Source: Cinclus cinclus (taxonomy: Eukaryota; Chordata; Aves; Passeriformes; Cinclidae). From it: a DNA stretch of 64,000 bases. This document shows positions 11,884-25,517 of the stretch, one piece after another. Both the position numbers and the translations under genes were made by a program. How positions within the stretch are numbered: the first letter of the stretch is position 1; each line of letters opens with the position of its first letter. The stretch covers positions 7,589,001 through 7,653,000 of the forward strand of contig NC_085072.1 of NCBI RefSeq assembly GCF_963662255.1. Reading direction: 5' to 3'. Under the pieces are notes generated by a model that did not search any database, was not told where the DNA came from, and saw nothing but the letters and a program-made list of their open reading frames with translations.

Positions 11884-13642
11884 CATTGTGACCCAAAGCA
11901 GGCTAACAATCTAATGATCCATTGTGACACCAGGGGTTGCAATAGGGCCTGGGATGAATTGTGAAAGCATGGGGCACAATAAAAACATGGAAATATTATG
12001 ACACAATAGAGACCAAGACTCAAATGATTCATTGTAACACCAAGTGGCCTAAAAGGGCATGGGATGCATTGTGACACCACAGAGGCTAAGAGAAGCAAGG
12101 AACCATTGTGACCCAATGCAGGCTAACAATCGAATGATCCCTTGTGACACCAGGGGGCCTAAAATGGCCAGGGATGAATTGTGAAAGCATGGGGCCCAAT
12201 TAAAACCTGGTACAATTATGCCACCATGGAGGCCAAGAATCAAATGATTCATTGTGACATCAAGTGGCCTAAAAGGGCATGGGATGCATTGTGACACCAC
12301 AGAGGTTAAGAGAAGCAAGGAACCATTGTGACCCAATGCAGGCTAACAATCTAATGATCCCTTGTGACACCAGGTGGCCGAAAATGGCCAGGGATGAATT
12401 GCTACAGCACGGGGACCAAAAAAAGCAAGGATCTATTATGTCACCATGGAGGCCAAGGATCAAATGATTCATTGTGATATCAAGTGGCCTAAAAGGGCAT
12501 GGGATGCATTGTGACACCACAGAGGTTAAGAGAAGCAAGGAACCATTGTGACCCAATGCAGGCTAAGAATCTAATGATCCCTTGTGACACCAGGTGGCCG
12601 AAAATGGCCAGGGATGGATTGTTAGAGCACGGGGACCAATAGAAGCAAGGATCTATTATGTCACCATGGAGGCCAAGAATCAAATGATTCATTGTGACAT
12701 CAAGTGGCCTAAAAGGGCATGGGATGCATTGTGACACCACAGGGGCTAAGAGAAGCAAGGAACCATGGTTACCCAATGGAGGCTAACAATCTAATGATCC
12801 ATTGTGACACCAGGGTTTGCAATAGGGCCAAGGATGAATTGTGAAAGGATGGGGACCAATTAAAACCTGGTACAATTATGCCACCATGTAGGCCAAAAAT
12901 CAAATGATTCATTGAGACATCAAGTGGCCTAAAAGGGCATGGGATGCATTGTGACACCACAGGGGTTAAGAGAAGCAAGGAACCATTGTGACCCAAGGCA
13001 GGCTAACAATCTTAGAATCCCTTTTGACACCAGGGGGCGCAAAAGGACCATGGATGAACTGTGACAGCATGGGGACCTATAGAAGCAAGGAACCATTATG
13101 ACACCTTGAGGGGCAAGAATCAAATGGTTCATTGTATGACCAAGTGGCCTAAAAGGGCTTGGAATGCATTGTGACACCACAGAGGTTAAGAGAAGAAAGG
13201 AACCATTGTGACCCAATGCAGGCTAACAATCTAATGATCCATTGTGACACCAGGGGTTGCAATAGGGCCAGGGATGAATTGTGAAAGCATGGGGCACAAT
13301 AACAACATGGAAATATGATGACACAATAGAGGGCAAGACTCAAATGATTCATTGTAACACCAAGTGGCCTAAAAGGGCATGGAATGCATTGTGACACCAC
13401 AGAGGTTAAGAGAAGCAAGGAACCATTGTGACCCAAGGCAAGCTAACAATCTTAGAATCCATTTGACACCAGGGGGCGCAAAAGGACCACGGATGAACTG
13501 TGACAGCATGGGGACCTATAGAAGCAAGGAACCATTATGACACCTTGAGGGGCAAGAATCAAATGGTTCATTGTATGACCAAGTGGCCTAAAAGGGCTTG
13601 GAATGCATTGTGACACCACAGAGGTTAAGAGAAGTAAGGAAC
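11884..13642 (+). repeat. 8-monomer HOR unit (1759 bp), copy 1
   Basis: Class order B E C C B/E A B A. The last A monomer is 219 bp because GAATCCATTTGACACC has lost a base. The unit recurs at 13643 (first five monomers), 17822-19580 (complete) and 19581-21120 (seven monomers). Shared marks: GGTGGCCGAAAATGGCC in both C monomers, GGTTTGCAATAGGGCCAAGG in the B/E monomer, CACCTTGAGGGGCAAG in the A monomers. Confidence 0.88.
12764..12983 (+). repeat. B/E mosaic monomer, abundant between 12 and 36 kb
   Basis: B type in u2 (CCATTGTGACACCAGG and TTGCAATAGGGCC), E type from u3 (AATTAAAACCTGGTAC). Similar mosaics start at 1761, 7264, 14523, 15403, 17383, 18702, 20461, 21781, 23541, 26178, 26398, 27938, 28158, 28598, 30578, 31899, 32999, 35859 and 54443. 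They act as a sixth class in the middle of the window. Confidence 0.82.
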
Positions 13643-14742
13643 CATTGTGACCCAAAGCAGGCTAACAATCTAATGATCCATTGTGACACCAGGGGTTGCA
13701 ATAGGGCCTGGGATGAATTGTGAAAGCATGGGGCACAATAAAAACATGGAAATATTATGACACAATAGAGACCAAGACTCAAATGATTCATTGTAACACC
13801 AAGTGGCCTAAAAGGGCATGGGATGCATTGTGACACCACAGAGGCTAAGAGAAGCAAGGAACCATTGTGACCCAATGCAGGCTAACAATCTAATGATCCC
13901 TTGTGACACCAGGGGGCCTAAAATGGCCAGGGATGAATTGTGAAAGCATGGGGCCCAATTAAAACCTGGTACAATTATGCCACCATGGAGGCCAAGAATC
14001 AAATGATTCATTGTGACATCAAGTGGCCTAAAAGGGCATGGGATGCATTGTGACACCACAGAGGTTAAGAGAAGCAAGGAACCATTGTGACCCAATGCAG
14101 GCTAACAATCTAATGATCCCTTGTGACACCAGGTGGCCGAAAATGGCCAGGGATGAATTGCTACAGCACAGGGACCAAAAAAAGCAAGGATCTATTATGT
14201 CACCATGGAGGCCAAGGATCAAATGATTCATTGTGATATCAAGTGGCCTAAAAGGGCATGGGATGCATTGTGACACCACAGAGGTTAAGAGAAGCAAGGA
14301 ACCATTGTGACCCAATGCAGGCTAACAATCTAATGATCCCTTGTGACACCAGGTGGCCGAAAATGGCCAGGGATGGATTGTTACAGCACGGGGACCAATA
14401 GAAGCAAGGATCTATTATGTCACCATGGAGGCCAAGAATCAAATGATTCATTGTGACATCAAGTGGCCTAAAAGGGCATGGGATGCATTGTGACACCACA
14501 GGGGCTAAGAGAAGCAAGGAACCATGGTTACCCAATGGAGGCTAACAATCTAATGATCCATTGTGACACCAGGGTTTGCAATAGGGCCAAGGATGAATTG
14601 TGAAAGGATGGGGACCAATTAAAACCTGGTACAATTATGCCACCATGTAGGCCAAAAATCAAATGATTCATTGAGACATCAAGTGGCCTAAAAGGGCATG
14701 GGATGCATTGTGACACCACAGGGGTTAAGAGAAGCAAGGAAT
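13643..14742 (+). repeat. 8-monomer HOR unit, truncated copy (B E C C B/E)
   Basis: Matches 11884-12983 and 17822-18921 closely. From 14743 it switches to a different A monomer with GAGGCGCAAAAGG instead of GGGGCGCAAAAGG. Confidence 0.85.
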
Positions 14743-16062
14743 CATTGTGACCCAAGGCAGGCTAACAATCTTAGAATCCCTTTTGACACCAGGAGGCGCA
14801 AAAGGACCACGGATGAACTGTGACAGCATGGGGACCTATAGAAGCAAGGAACCATTATGACACCATGAAGGCCAAGAATCAAATGGTTCATTGTAAGACC
14901 AAGTGGCCTAAAAGGGCTTGGAATGCATTGTGACACCACAGAGGTTAAGAGAAGCAAGGAACCATTGTGACCCAATGCAGGCTAACAATCTAATGATCCC
15001 TTGTGACATCAGGGGGCCTAAAATGACCAGGGATGGATTGTTACAGCACGGGGACCAATAGAAGCAAGGATCTATTATGTCACCATGGAGGCCAAGAATC
15101 AAATGATTCATTGTGACATCAAGTGGCCTAAAAGGGCATGGGATGCATTGTGACACCACAGGGGTTAAGAGAAGCAAGGATCCATTGTGACCCAATGGAG
15201 GCTAATAATCCCAGGATCCCATTTGACACCAGAGGGCGTAAAAGGGCCAGGGATGAATTGTGACAGCATGGGGCCCAATAGAAACAAGGAACCATTATGA
15301 CACCATGGAGGCCAAGAATCAAATGATTCATTGTGACATCAAGTGGCCTAAAATGGCGTGGAATGCATTGTGACACCACAGGGGCTAAGAGAAGCAAGGA
15401 ACCATGGTTACCCAATGGAGGTTAACAATCTAATGATCCATTGTGACGCCAGGGTTTACAATAGGGCCAAGGATGAATTGTGAAAGCATGGGGCCCAATT
15501 AAAACCTGGTACAATTATGCCACCATGGAGGCCAAAAATCAAATGATTCATTGGGACATCAAGTGGCCTCAAAGGGCATGGGATGCATTGTGACACCACA
15601 GGGGTTAAGAGAAGCAAGGAACCATTGTGACCCAAGGCAGGCTAACAATCTTAGAATCCCTTTTGACACCAGGGGGCGCAAAAGGACCATGGATGAACTG
15701 TGACAGCATGGGGACCTATAGAAGCAAGGAACCATTATGACACCTTGAGGGGCAAGAATCAAATGGTTCATTGTATGACCAAGTGGCCTAAAAGGGCTTG
15801 GAATGCATTGTGACACCACAGAGGTTAAGAGAAGTAAGGAACCATTGTGACCCAATGCAGGCTAACAATCTAATGATCCATTGTGACACCAGGGGTTGCA
15901 ATAGGGCCTGGGATGAATTGTGAAAGCATGGGGCACAATAACAACATGGAAATATGATGACACAATAGAGGCCAAGACTCAAATGATTCATTGTAACACC
16001 AAGTGGCCTAAAAGGGCATGGGATGCATTGTGACACCACAGGGGTTAAGAGAAGCAAGGAAC

Positions 16063-16282
16063 CATTGTGACCCAATGCAGGCTAACAATCTAATGATCCC
16101 TTGTGACATCAGGGGGCCTAAAATGGCCAGGGATGGATTGTTACAGCACGGGGACCAATTAAAACCTGGTACAATTATGCCACCATGGAGGCCAAATATC
16201 AAATGATTCATTGTGATATCAAGTGTCCTAAAAGGGCATGGGATGCATTGTGACACCACAGGGGCTAAGAGAAGCAAGGAAC
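16063..16282 (+). repeat. C/E mosaic monomer
   Basis: C type through u3 (TTACAGCACGGGGACC), then E type from AATTAAAACCTGGTAC. Sisters at 22441 and 29258 have the same joint and the private CCAAATATC, so this is one event copied three times with the surrounding block. Confidence 0.85.
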
Positions 16283-16722
16283 CATTGTGACCCAATGCAG
16301 GCTAACAATCTTAGAATCACTTTTGACACCAGGGGGCGCAAAAGGACCACGGATGAACTGTGACAGCATGGGGACCTAGAGAAGCAAGGAACCATTAAGA
16401 CACCATGAAGGCCAAGAATCAAATGGTTCATTGTAAGACCAAGTGGCCTAAAAGGGCTTGGAATGCATTGTGACACCACAGAGGTTAAGAGAAGCAAGGA
16501 ACCATTGTTACCCAATGGAGGCTAACAATCTAATGATCCATTGTGACACCAGGGGTTGCAATACGGCCAGGCATGAATTGTGAAAGCATGGGGCACAATA
16601 AAAACATGGAAATATTATGACACCATGGAGGCCAAGAATCAAATGATTCATTGTGACATCAAGTGGCCTAAAAGGGCATGGGATGCATTGTGACACCACA
16701 GGGGTTAAGAGAAGCAAGGAAC

Positions 16723-16942
16723 CATTGTGACCCAAGGCAGGCTAACAATCTTAGAATCCCTTTTGACACCAGGGGGCGCAAAAGGACCACGGATGAACTG
16801 TGACAGCATGGGGCCCAATAGAAACAAGGAACTATTATGACACCATGGAGGCCAAGAATCAAATGATTCATTGTGACATCAAGTGGCCTAAAAGGGCATG
16901 GGATGCATTGTGACACCACAGAGGTTAAGAGAAGCAAGGAAG
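16723..16942 (+). repeat. A/D mosaic monomer
   Basis: A type in u1 and u2 (AATCTTAGAATC, GCGCAAAAGGACCACGG), then D type in u3-u5 (GGGGCCCAATAGAAACAAGG, CACCATGGAGGCC). Sisters are at 23101, 29918, 43117, 49604 and 54663. Confidence 0.85.
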
Positions 16943-17821
16943 CATTGTTACCCAATGCAGGCTAACAACCTAATGGTCCCTTGTGACACCAATGGGCCTA
17001 AAAGTGCCAGGGATGAATTGTGAAAGCATGGGGCCCAATTAAAACCTGGTACAATTATGCCACCATGGAGGCCAAAAATCAAATGATTCATTGTGACATC
17101 AAGTGGCCTAAAAGGGCATGGGATGCATTGTGACACCACAGGGGTTAAGAGAAGCAAGGAACCATTGTGACCCAAGGCAGGCTAACAATCTTAGAATCCC
17201 TTTTGACACCAGGGGGCGCAAAAGGACCACGGATGAACTGTGACAGCATGGGGACCTATAGAAGCAAGGAACCATTATGACACCATGAAGGCCAAGAATC
17301 AAATGGTTCATTGTAAGACCAAGTGGCCTAAAAGGGCTTGGAATGCATTGTGACACCACAGAGGTTAAGAGAAGCAAGGAACCATGGTCACCCAATGGAG
17401 GCTAACAATCTAATGATACATTGTGACACCAGGGGTTGCAATAGGGCCAGGGATAAATTGTGAAAGCTTGGGGCCCAATTAAAACCTGGTACAATTATGC
17501 CACCATGGAGGCCAAAAATCAAATGATTCATTGTGACATCAAGTGGCCTAAAAGGGCATGGAATGCATTGTGACACCACAGAGGTTAAGAGAAGCAAGGA
17601 ACCATTGTGACCCAAGGCAAGCTAACAATCTTAGAATCCATTTGACACCAGGGGGCGCAAAAGGACCACGGATGAACTGTGACAGCATGGGGACCTATAG
17701 AAGCAAGGAACCATTATGACACCTTGAGGGGCAAGAATCAAATGGTTCATTGTATGACCAAGTGGCCTAAAAGGGCTTGGAATGCATTGTGACACCACAG
17801 AGGTTAAGAGAAGTAAGGAAC

Positions 17822-19580
17822 CATTGTGACCCAAAGCAGGCTAACAATCTAATGATCCATTGTGACACCAGGGGTTGCAATAGGGCCTGGGATGAATTGT
17901 GAAAGCATGGGGCACAATAAAAACATGGAAATATTATGACACAATAGAGACCAAGACTCAAATGATTCATTGTAACACCAAGTGGCCTAAAAGGGCATGG
18001 GATGCATTGTGACACCACAGAGGCTAAGAGAAGCAAGGAACCATTGTGACCCAATGCAGGCTAACAATCTAATGATCCCTTGTGACACCAGGGGGCCTAA
18101 AATGGCCAGGGATGAATTGTGAAAGCATGGGGCCCAATTAAAACCTGGTACAATTATGCCACCATGGAGGCCAAGAATCAAATGATTCATTGTGACATCA
18201 AGTGGCCTAAAAGGGCATGGGATGCATTGTGACACCACAGAGGTTAAGAGAAGCAAGGAACCATTGTGACCCAATGCAGGCTAACAATCTAATGATCCCT
18301 TGTGACACCAGGTGGCCGAAAATGGCCAGGGATGAATTGCTACAGCACAGGGACCAAAAAAAGCAAGGATCTATTATGTCACCATGGAGGCCAAGGATCA
18401 AATGATTCATTGTGATATCAAGTGGCCTAAAAGGGCATGGGATGCATTGTGACACCACAGAGGTTAAGAGAAGCAAGGAACCATTGTGACCCAATGCAGG
18501 CTAACAATCTAATGATCCCTTGTGACACCAGGTGGCCGAAAATGGCCAGGGATGGATTGTTACAGCACGGGGACCAATAGAAGCAAGGATCTATTATGTC
18601 ACCATGGAGGCCAAGAATCAAATGATTCATTGTGACATCAAGTGGCCTAAAAGGGCATGGGATGCATTGTGACACCACAGGGGCTAAGAGAAGCAAGGAA
18701 CCATGGTTACCCAATGGAGGCTAACAATCTAATGATCCATTGTGACACCAGGGTTTGCAATAGGGCCAAGGATGAATTGTGAAAGGATGGGGACCAATTA
18801 AAACCTGGTACAATTATGCCACCATGTAGGCCAAAAATCAAATGATTCATTGAGACATCAAGTGGCCTAAAAGGGCATGGGATGCATTGTGACACCACAG
18901 GGGTTAAGAGAAGCAAGGAACCATTGTGACCCAAGGCAGGCTAACAATCTTAGAATCCCTTTTGACACCAGGGGGCGCAAAAGGACCATGGATGAACTGT
19001 GACAGCATGGGGACCTATAGAAGCAAGGAACCATTATGACACCTTGAGGGGCAAGAATCAAATGGTTCATTGTATGACCAAGTGGCCTAAAAGGGCTTGG
19101 AATGCATTGTGACACCACAGAGGTTAAGAGAAGAAAGGAACCATTGTGACCCAATGCAGGCTAACAATCTAATGATCCATTGTGACACCAGGGGTTGCAA
19201 TAGGGCCAGGGATGAATTGTGAAAGCATGGGGCACAATAACAACATGGAAATATGATGACACAATAGAGGGCAAGACTCAAATGATTCATTGTAACACCA
19301 AGTGGCCTAAAAGGGCATGGAATGCATTGTGACACCACAGAGGTTAAGAGAAGCAAGGAACCATTGTGACCCAAGGCAAGCTAACAATCTTAGAATCCAT
19401 TTGACACCAGGGGGCGCAAAAGGACCACGGGTGAACTGTGACAGCATGGGGACCTATAGAAGCAAGGAACCATTATGACACCTTGAGGGGCAAGAATCAA
19501 ATGGTTCATTGTATGACCAAGTGGCCTAAAAGGGCTTGGAATGCATTGTGACACCACAGAGGTTAAGAGAAGTAAGGAAC
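17822..19580 (+). repeat. 8-monomer HOR unit (1759 bp), copy 3
   Basis: Class order B E C C B/E A B A, same as 11884-13642, including the 219-bp A monomer at 19362. The C monomer at 18262 has GCACAGGGACC, as at 14083 and 20021, where 12324 has GCACGGGGACC. Copies 2, 3 and 4 therefore share a CpG loss that copy 1 lacks. Confidence 0.88.
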
Positions 19581-21120
19581 CATTGTGACCCAAAGCAGGC
19601 TAACAATCTAATGATCCATTGTGACACCAGGGGTTGCAATAGGGCCTGGGATGAATTGTGAAAGCATGGGGCACAATAAAAACATGGAAATATTATGACA
19701 CAATAGAGACCAAGACTCAAATGATTCATTGTAACACCAAGTGGCCTAAAAGGGCATGGGATGCATTGTGACACCACAGAGGCTAAGAGAAGCAAGGAAC
19801 CATTGTGACCCAATGCAGGCTAACAATCTAATGATCCCTTGTGACACCAGGGGGCCTAAAATGGCCAGGGATGAATTGTGAAAGCATGGGGCCCAATTAA
19901 AACCTGGTACAATTATGCCACCATGGAGGCCAAGAATCAAATGATTCATTGTGACATCAAGTGGCCTAAAAGGGCATGGGATGCATTGTGACACCACAGA
20001 GGTTAAGAGAAGCAAGGAACCATTGTGACCCAATGCAGGCTAACAATCTAATGATCCCTTGTGACACCAGGTGGCCGAAAATGGCCAGGGATGAATTGCT
20101 ACAGCACAGGGACCAAAAAAAGCAAGGATCTATTATGTCACCATGGAGGCCAAGGATCAAATGATTCATTGTGATATCAAGTGGCCTAAAAGGGCATGGG
20201 ATGCATTGTGACACCACAGAGGTTAAGAGAAGCAAGGAACCATTGTGACCCAATGCAGGCTAACAATCTAATGATCCCTTGTGACACCAGGTGGCCGAAA
20301 ATGGCCAGGGATGGATTGTTACAGCACGGGGACCAATAGAAGCAAGGATCTATTATGTCACCATGGAGGCCAAGAATCAAATGATTCATTGTGACATCAA
20401 GTGGCCTAAAAGGGCATGGGATGCATTGTGACACCACAGGGGCTAAGAGAAGCAAGGAACCATGGTTACCCAATGGAGGCTAACAATCTAATGATCCATT
20501 GTGACACCAGGGTTTGCAATAGGGCCAAGGATGAATTGTGAAAGGATGGGGACCAATTAAAACCTGGTACAATTATGCCACCATGTAGGCCAAAAATCAA
20601 ATGATTCATTGAGACATCAAGTGGCCTAAAAGGGCATGGGATGCATTGTGACACCACAGGGGTTAAGAGAAGCAAGGAACCATTGTGACCCAAGGCAGGC
20701 TAACAATCTTAGAATCCCTTTTGACACCAGGGGGCGCAAAAGGACCATGGATGAACTGTGACAGCATGGGGACCTATAGAAGCAAGGAACCATTATGACA
20801 CCTTGAGGGGCAAGAATCAAATGGTTCATTGTATGACCAAGTGGCCTAAAAGGGCTTGGAATGCATTGTGACACCACAGAGGTTAAGAGAAGAAAGGAAC
20901 CATTGTGACCCAATGCAGGCTAACAATCTAATGATCCATTGTGACACCAGGGGTTGCAATAGGGCCAGGGATGAATTGTGAAAGCATGGGGCACAATAAC
21001 AACATGGAAATATGATGACACAATAGAGGGCAAGACTCAAATGATTCATTGTAACACCAAGTGGCCTAAAAGGGCATGGGATGCATTGTGACACCACAGG
21101 GGTTAAGAGAAGCAAGGAAC
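19581..21120 (+). repeat. 8-monomer HOR unit, copy 4 (seven monomers)
   Basis: B E C C B/E A B, then at 21121 joins the A monomer with GAGGCGC that also follows the truncated copy at 14743. It is directly tandem to 17822-19580. Confidence 0.85.
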
Positions 21121-23759
21121 CATTGTGACCCAAGGCAGGCTAACAATCTTAGAATCCCTTTTGACACCAGGAGGCGCAAAAGGACCACGGATGAACTGTG
21201 ACAGCATGGGGACCTATAGAAGCAAGGAACCATTATGACACCATGAAGGCCAAGAATCAAATGGTTCATTGTAAGACCAAGTGGCCTAAAAGGGCTTGGA
21301 ATGCATTGTGACACCACAGAGGTTAAGAGAAGCAAGGAACCATTGTGACCCAATGCAGGCTAACAATCTAATGATCCCTTGTGACATCAGGGGGCCTAAA
21401 ATGACCAGGGATGGATTGTTACAGCACGGGGACCAATAGAAGCAAGGATCTATTATGTCACCATGGAGGCCAAGAATCAAATGATTCATTGTGACATCAA
21501 GTGGCCTAAAAGGGCATGGGATGCATTGTGACACCACAGGGGTTAAGAGAAGCAAGGATCCATTGTGACCCAATGGAGGCTAATAATCCCAGGATCCCAT
21601 TTGACACCAGAGGGCGTAAAAGGGCCAGGGATGAATTGTGAAAGCATGGGGCCCAATAGAAACAAGGAACCATTATGACACCATGGAGGCCAAGAATCAA
21701 ATGATTCATTGTGACATCAAGTGGCCTAAAATGGCGTGGAATGCATTGTGACACCACAGGGGCTAAGAGAAGCAAGGAACCATGGTTACCCAATGGAGGT
21801 TAACAATCTAATGATCCATTGTGACGCCAGGGTTTACAATAGGGCCAAGGATGAATTGTGAAAGCATGGGGCCCAATTAAAACCTGGTACAATTATGCCA
21901 CCATGGAGGCCAAAAATCAAATGATTCATTGGGACATCAAGTGGCCTCAAAGGGCATGGGATGCATTGTGACACCACAGGGGTTAAGAGAAGCAAGGAAC
22001 CATTGTGACCCAAGGCAGGCTAACAATCTTAGAATCCCTTTTGACACCAGGGGGCGCAAAAGGACCATGGATGAACTGTGACAGCATGGGGACCTATAGA
22101 AGCAAGGAACCATTATGACACCTTGAGGGGCAAGAATCAAATGGTTCATTGTATGACCAAGTGGCCTAAAAGGGCTTGGAATGCATTGTGACACCACAGA
22201 GGTTAAGAGAAGTAAGGAACCATTGTGACCCAATGCAGGCTAACAATCTAATGATCCATTGTGACACCAGGGGTTGCAATAGGGCCTGGGATGAATTGTG
22301 AAAGCATGGGGCACAATAACAACATGGAAATATGATGACACAATAGAGGCCAAGACTCAAATGATTCATTGTAACACCAAGTGGCCTAAAAGGGCATGGG
22401 ATGCATTGTGACACCACAGGGGTTAAGAGAAGCAAGGAACCATTGTGACCCAATGCAGGCTAACAATCTAATGATCCCTTGTGACATCAGGGGGCCTAAA
22501 ATGGCCAGGGATGGATTGTTACAGCACGGGGACCAATTAAAACCTGGTACAATTATGCCACCATGGAGGCCAAATATCAAATGATTCATTGTGACATCAA
22601 GTGTCCTAAAAGGGCATGGGATGCATTGTGACACCACAGGGGCTAAGAGAAGCAAGGAACCATTGTGACCCAATGCAGGCTAACAATCTTAGAATCCCTT
22701 TTGACACCAGGGGGCGCAAAAGGACCACGGATGAACTGTGACAGCATGGGGACCTAGAGAAGCAAGGAACCATTATGACACCATGAAGGCCAAGAATCAA
22801 ATGGTTCATTGTAAGACCAAGTGGCCTAAAAGGGCTTGGAATGCATTGTGACACCACAGAGGTTAAGAGAAGCAAGGAACCATTGTTACCCAATGGAGGC
22901 TAACAATCTAATGATCCATTGTGACACCAGGGGTTGCAATACGGCCAGGCATGAATTGTGAAAGCATGGGGCACAATAAAAACATGGAAATATTATGACA
23001 CCATGGAGGCCAAGAATCAAATGATTCATTGTGACATCAAGTGGCCTAAAAGGGCATGGGATGCATTGTGACACCACAGGGGTTAAGAGAAGCAAGGAAC
23101 CATTGTGACCCAAGGCAGGCTAACAATCTTAGAATCCCTTTTGACACCAGGGGGCGCAAAAGGACCACGGATGAACTGTGACAGCATGGGGCCCAATAGA
23201 AACAAGGAACTATTATGACACCATGGAGGCCAAGAATCAAATGATTCATTGTGACATCAAGTGGCCTAAAAGGGCATGGGATGCATTGTGACACCACAGG
23301 GGTTAAGAGAAGCAAGGAACCATTGTGACCCAAGGCAGGCTAACAATCTTAGAATCCCTTTTGACACCAGGGGGCGCAAAAGGACCACGGATGAACTGTG
23401 ACAGCATGGGGACCTATAGAAGCAAGGAACCATTATGACACCATGAAGGCCAAGAATCAAATGGTTCATTGTAAGACCAAGTGGCCTAAAAGGGCTTGGA
23501 ATGCATTGTGACACCACAGAGGTTAAGAGAAGCAAGGAACCATGGTCACCCAATGGAGGCTAACAATCTAATGATACATTGTGACACCAGGGGTTGCAAT
23601 AGGGCCAGGGTAAATTGTGAAAGCTTGGGGCCCAATTAAAACCTGGTACAATTATGCCACCATGGAGGCCAAAAATCAAATGATTCATTGTGACATCAAG
23701 TGGCCTAAAAGGGCATGGGATGCATTGTGACACCACCGGGGTTAAGAGAAGCAAGGAAC
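21121..23759 (+). repeat. 12-monomer segment, copy of 14743-17602
   Basis: Same class order as 14743-17602, minus one E monomer between 23320 and 23321. The B/E monomer at 23541 lost one base (CCAGGGTAAATTG against CCAGGGATAAATTG), so it is 219 bp. Confidence 0.87.
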
Positions 23760-25517
23760 CATTGTGACCCAAGGCAGGCTAACAATCTTAGAATCCATTT
23801 GACACCAGGGGGCGCAAAAGGACCACGGATGAACTGTGTCAGCATGGGGACCTATAGAAGCAAGAAACCATTATGACACCATGAGGGGCAAGAATCAAAT
23901 GGTTCATTGTATGACCAAGTGGCCTAAAAGGGCTTGGAATGCATTGTGACACCACAGAGGTTAAGGGAAGCAAGGAACCATTGTGACCCAAGGCAGGCTA
24001 ACAATCTAATGATCCATTGTGACACCAGGGGTTGCAATAGGGCCAGGGATGAATTGCGAAAGCATGGGGCACAATAAAAACATGGAAATATTATGACACA
24101 ATAGAGGCCAAGACTCAAATGATTCATTGTAACACCAAGTGGCCTAAAAGGGCATGGGATGCATTGTGACACCACAGGGGCTAAGAGAAGCAAGGAACCA
24201 TTGTGACCCAAGGCAGGCTAACAATCTTAGAATCCCTTTTGACACCAGGGGGCGCAAAAGGACCACGGATGAACTGTGACAGCATGGGGACCTATAGAAG
24301 CAAGGAACCATTATGACACCATGAAGGCCAAGAATCAAATGGTTCATTGTAAGACCAAGTGGCCTAAAAGGGCTTGGAATGCATTGTGACACCACAGAGG
24401 TTAAGAGAAGCAAGGAACCATTGTGACCCAATGGAGGCTAACAATCTAATGATCCATTGTGACACCAGGGGTTGCAATAGGGCCAGGGATGAATTGTGAA
24501 AGCATGGGGCACAATAAAAACATGGAAATATTATGACACAATAGAGGCCAAGACTCAAATGATTCATTGTAACACCAAGTGGCCTAAAAGGGCATGGGAT
24601 GCATTGCGAAAACACAGAGGCTAAGAGAAGCAAGGAACCATTGTGACCCAAGGCAGGCTAACAATCTAATGATCCCTTGTGACACCAGGGGGCCTAAAAT
24701 GGCCAGGGATGGATTGTTACAGCACGGGGACCAATAGAAGCAAGGATCTATTATGTCACCATGGAGGCCAAGAATCAAATGATTCATTGTGACATCAAGT
24801 GGCCTAAAAGGGCATGGGATGCATTGTGACGCCACAGGGGTTAAGAGAAGCAAGGATCCATTGTGACCCAATGGAGTCTAATAATCCCAGGATCTCATTT
24901 GACACCAGAGGGCGTAAAAGGGCCAGGGATGAATTGTGACAGCATGGGGCCAAAAAAAAACATGGAAATATTATGACACAATAGAGGCCAAGACTCAAAT
25001 GATTCATTGTAACACCAAGTGGCCTAAAAGGTCATGGGATGCATTGTGACACCACAGGGGCTAAGAGAAGCAAGGAACCATTGTGACCCATTGCATGGTA
25101 ACAATCTAATGATCCCTTGTGACACCAGGGGGCCTAAAATGGCCAGGGATGGATTATTACAGCACGGGGACCAATAGAACTAGGATCTATTATGTCACCA
25201 TGGAGGCCAAGAATCAAATGATTCATTGTGACATCAAGTGGCCTAAAAGGGCATGGGATGCATTGTGACACCACAGGGGTTAAGAGAAGCAAGGATCCAT
25301 TGTGACCCAATGGAGGCTAATAATCCCAGGATGCCATTTGACACCAATGGGCCTAAAAGGAACAGGGATGAATTGTGAAATCATGGGGCCCAATTAAAAC
25401 CTCGTACAATTATGCCACCATGTAGTCCAAAAATCAAATGATTCATTGTGACATCAAGTGGCCTAAAAGGGCATGGGATGCATTGTGACACCACAGAGGT
25501 TAAGAGAAGTAAGGAAC
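23321..25517 (+). repeat. 10-monomer segment duplicated at 32779-34978, copy 1
   Basis: Classes A B/E A B A B C D/B C D/E, offset 9458-9460 to the partner. Shared rare marks: AACTGTGTCAGCATGG, GGTTAAGGGAAGC, GCATTGCGAAAACACAGAGG, the A9 D/B joint, ATGGTAACAATC and CCTCGTACAATTATG with ATGTAGTCC. The two A/B tracts differ by two 1-base deletions. Confidence 0.86.

Larger units (their letters stand above)
14743..17602 (+). repeat. 13-monomer segment, duplicated at 21121 and in part at 28378
   Basis: Classes: A C D B/E A B C/E A B A/D E A B/E. It matches 21121-23759 at offset 6378, then 6158 after the second copy lacks the E monomer at 16943. From 15183 on it also matches 28378-30798 (11 monomers, offset 13195). 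Shared marks: GACGCCAGGGTTTACAATAG near 15445 and 21825, GTGGCCTCAAAGGGC near 15565 and 21943, and CCAAATATC after a C/E joint near 16195 and 22570. Confidence 0.87.
11884..23978 (+). repeat. Array region 3: tandem pair of a 27/28-monomer block
   Basis: Block 1 is 11884-17821 (5938 bp, 27 monomers). Block 2 is 17822-23978 (6157 bp, 28 monomers), which has two extra monomers (A 20681, B 20901) and one fewer E. Both end with an A monomer of 219 bp (17603, 23760). Class order of block 1: B E C C B/E A B A B E C C B/E A C D B/E A B C/E A B A/D E A B/E A. Confidence 0.87.

Noticed and set aside
12279..12467. Plus-strand open frames of 61-90 codons (e.g. 12279, 14038, 35374, 44661)
   Set aside because: They lie in the same satellite, repeat with C or A monomers and have no independent coding signal.
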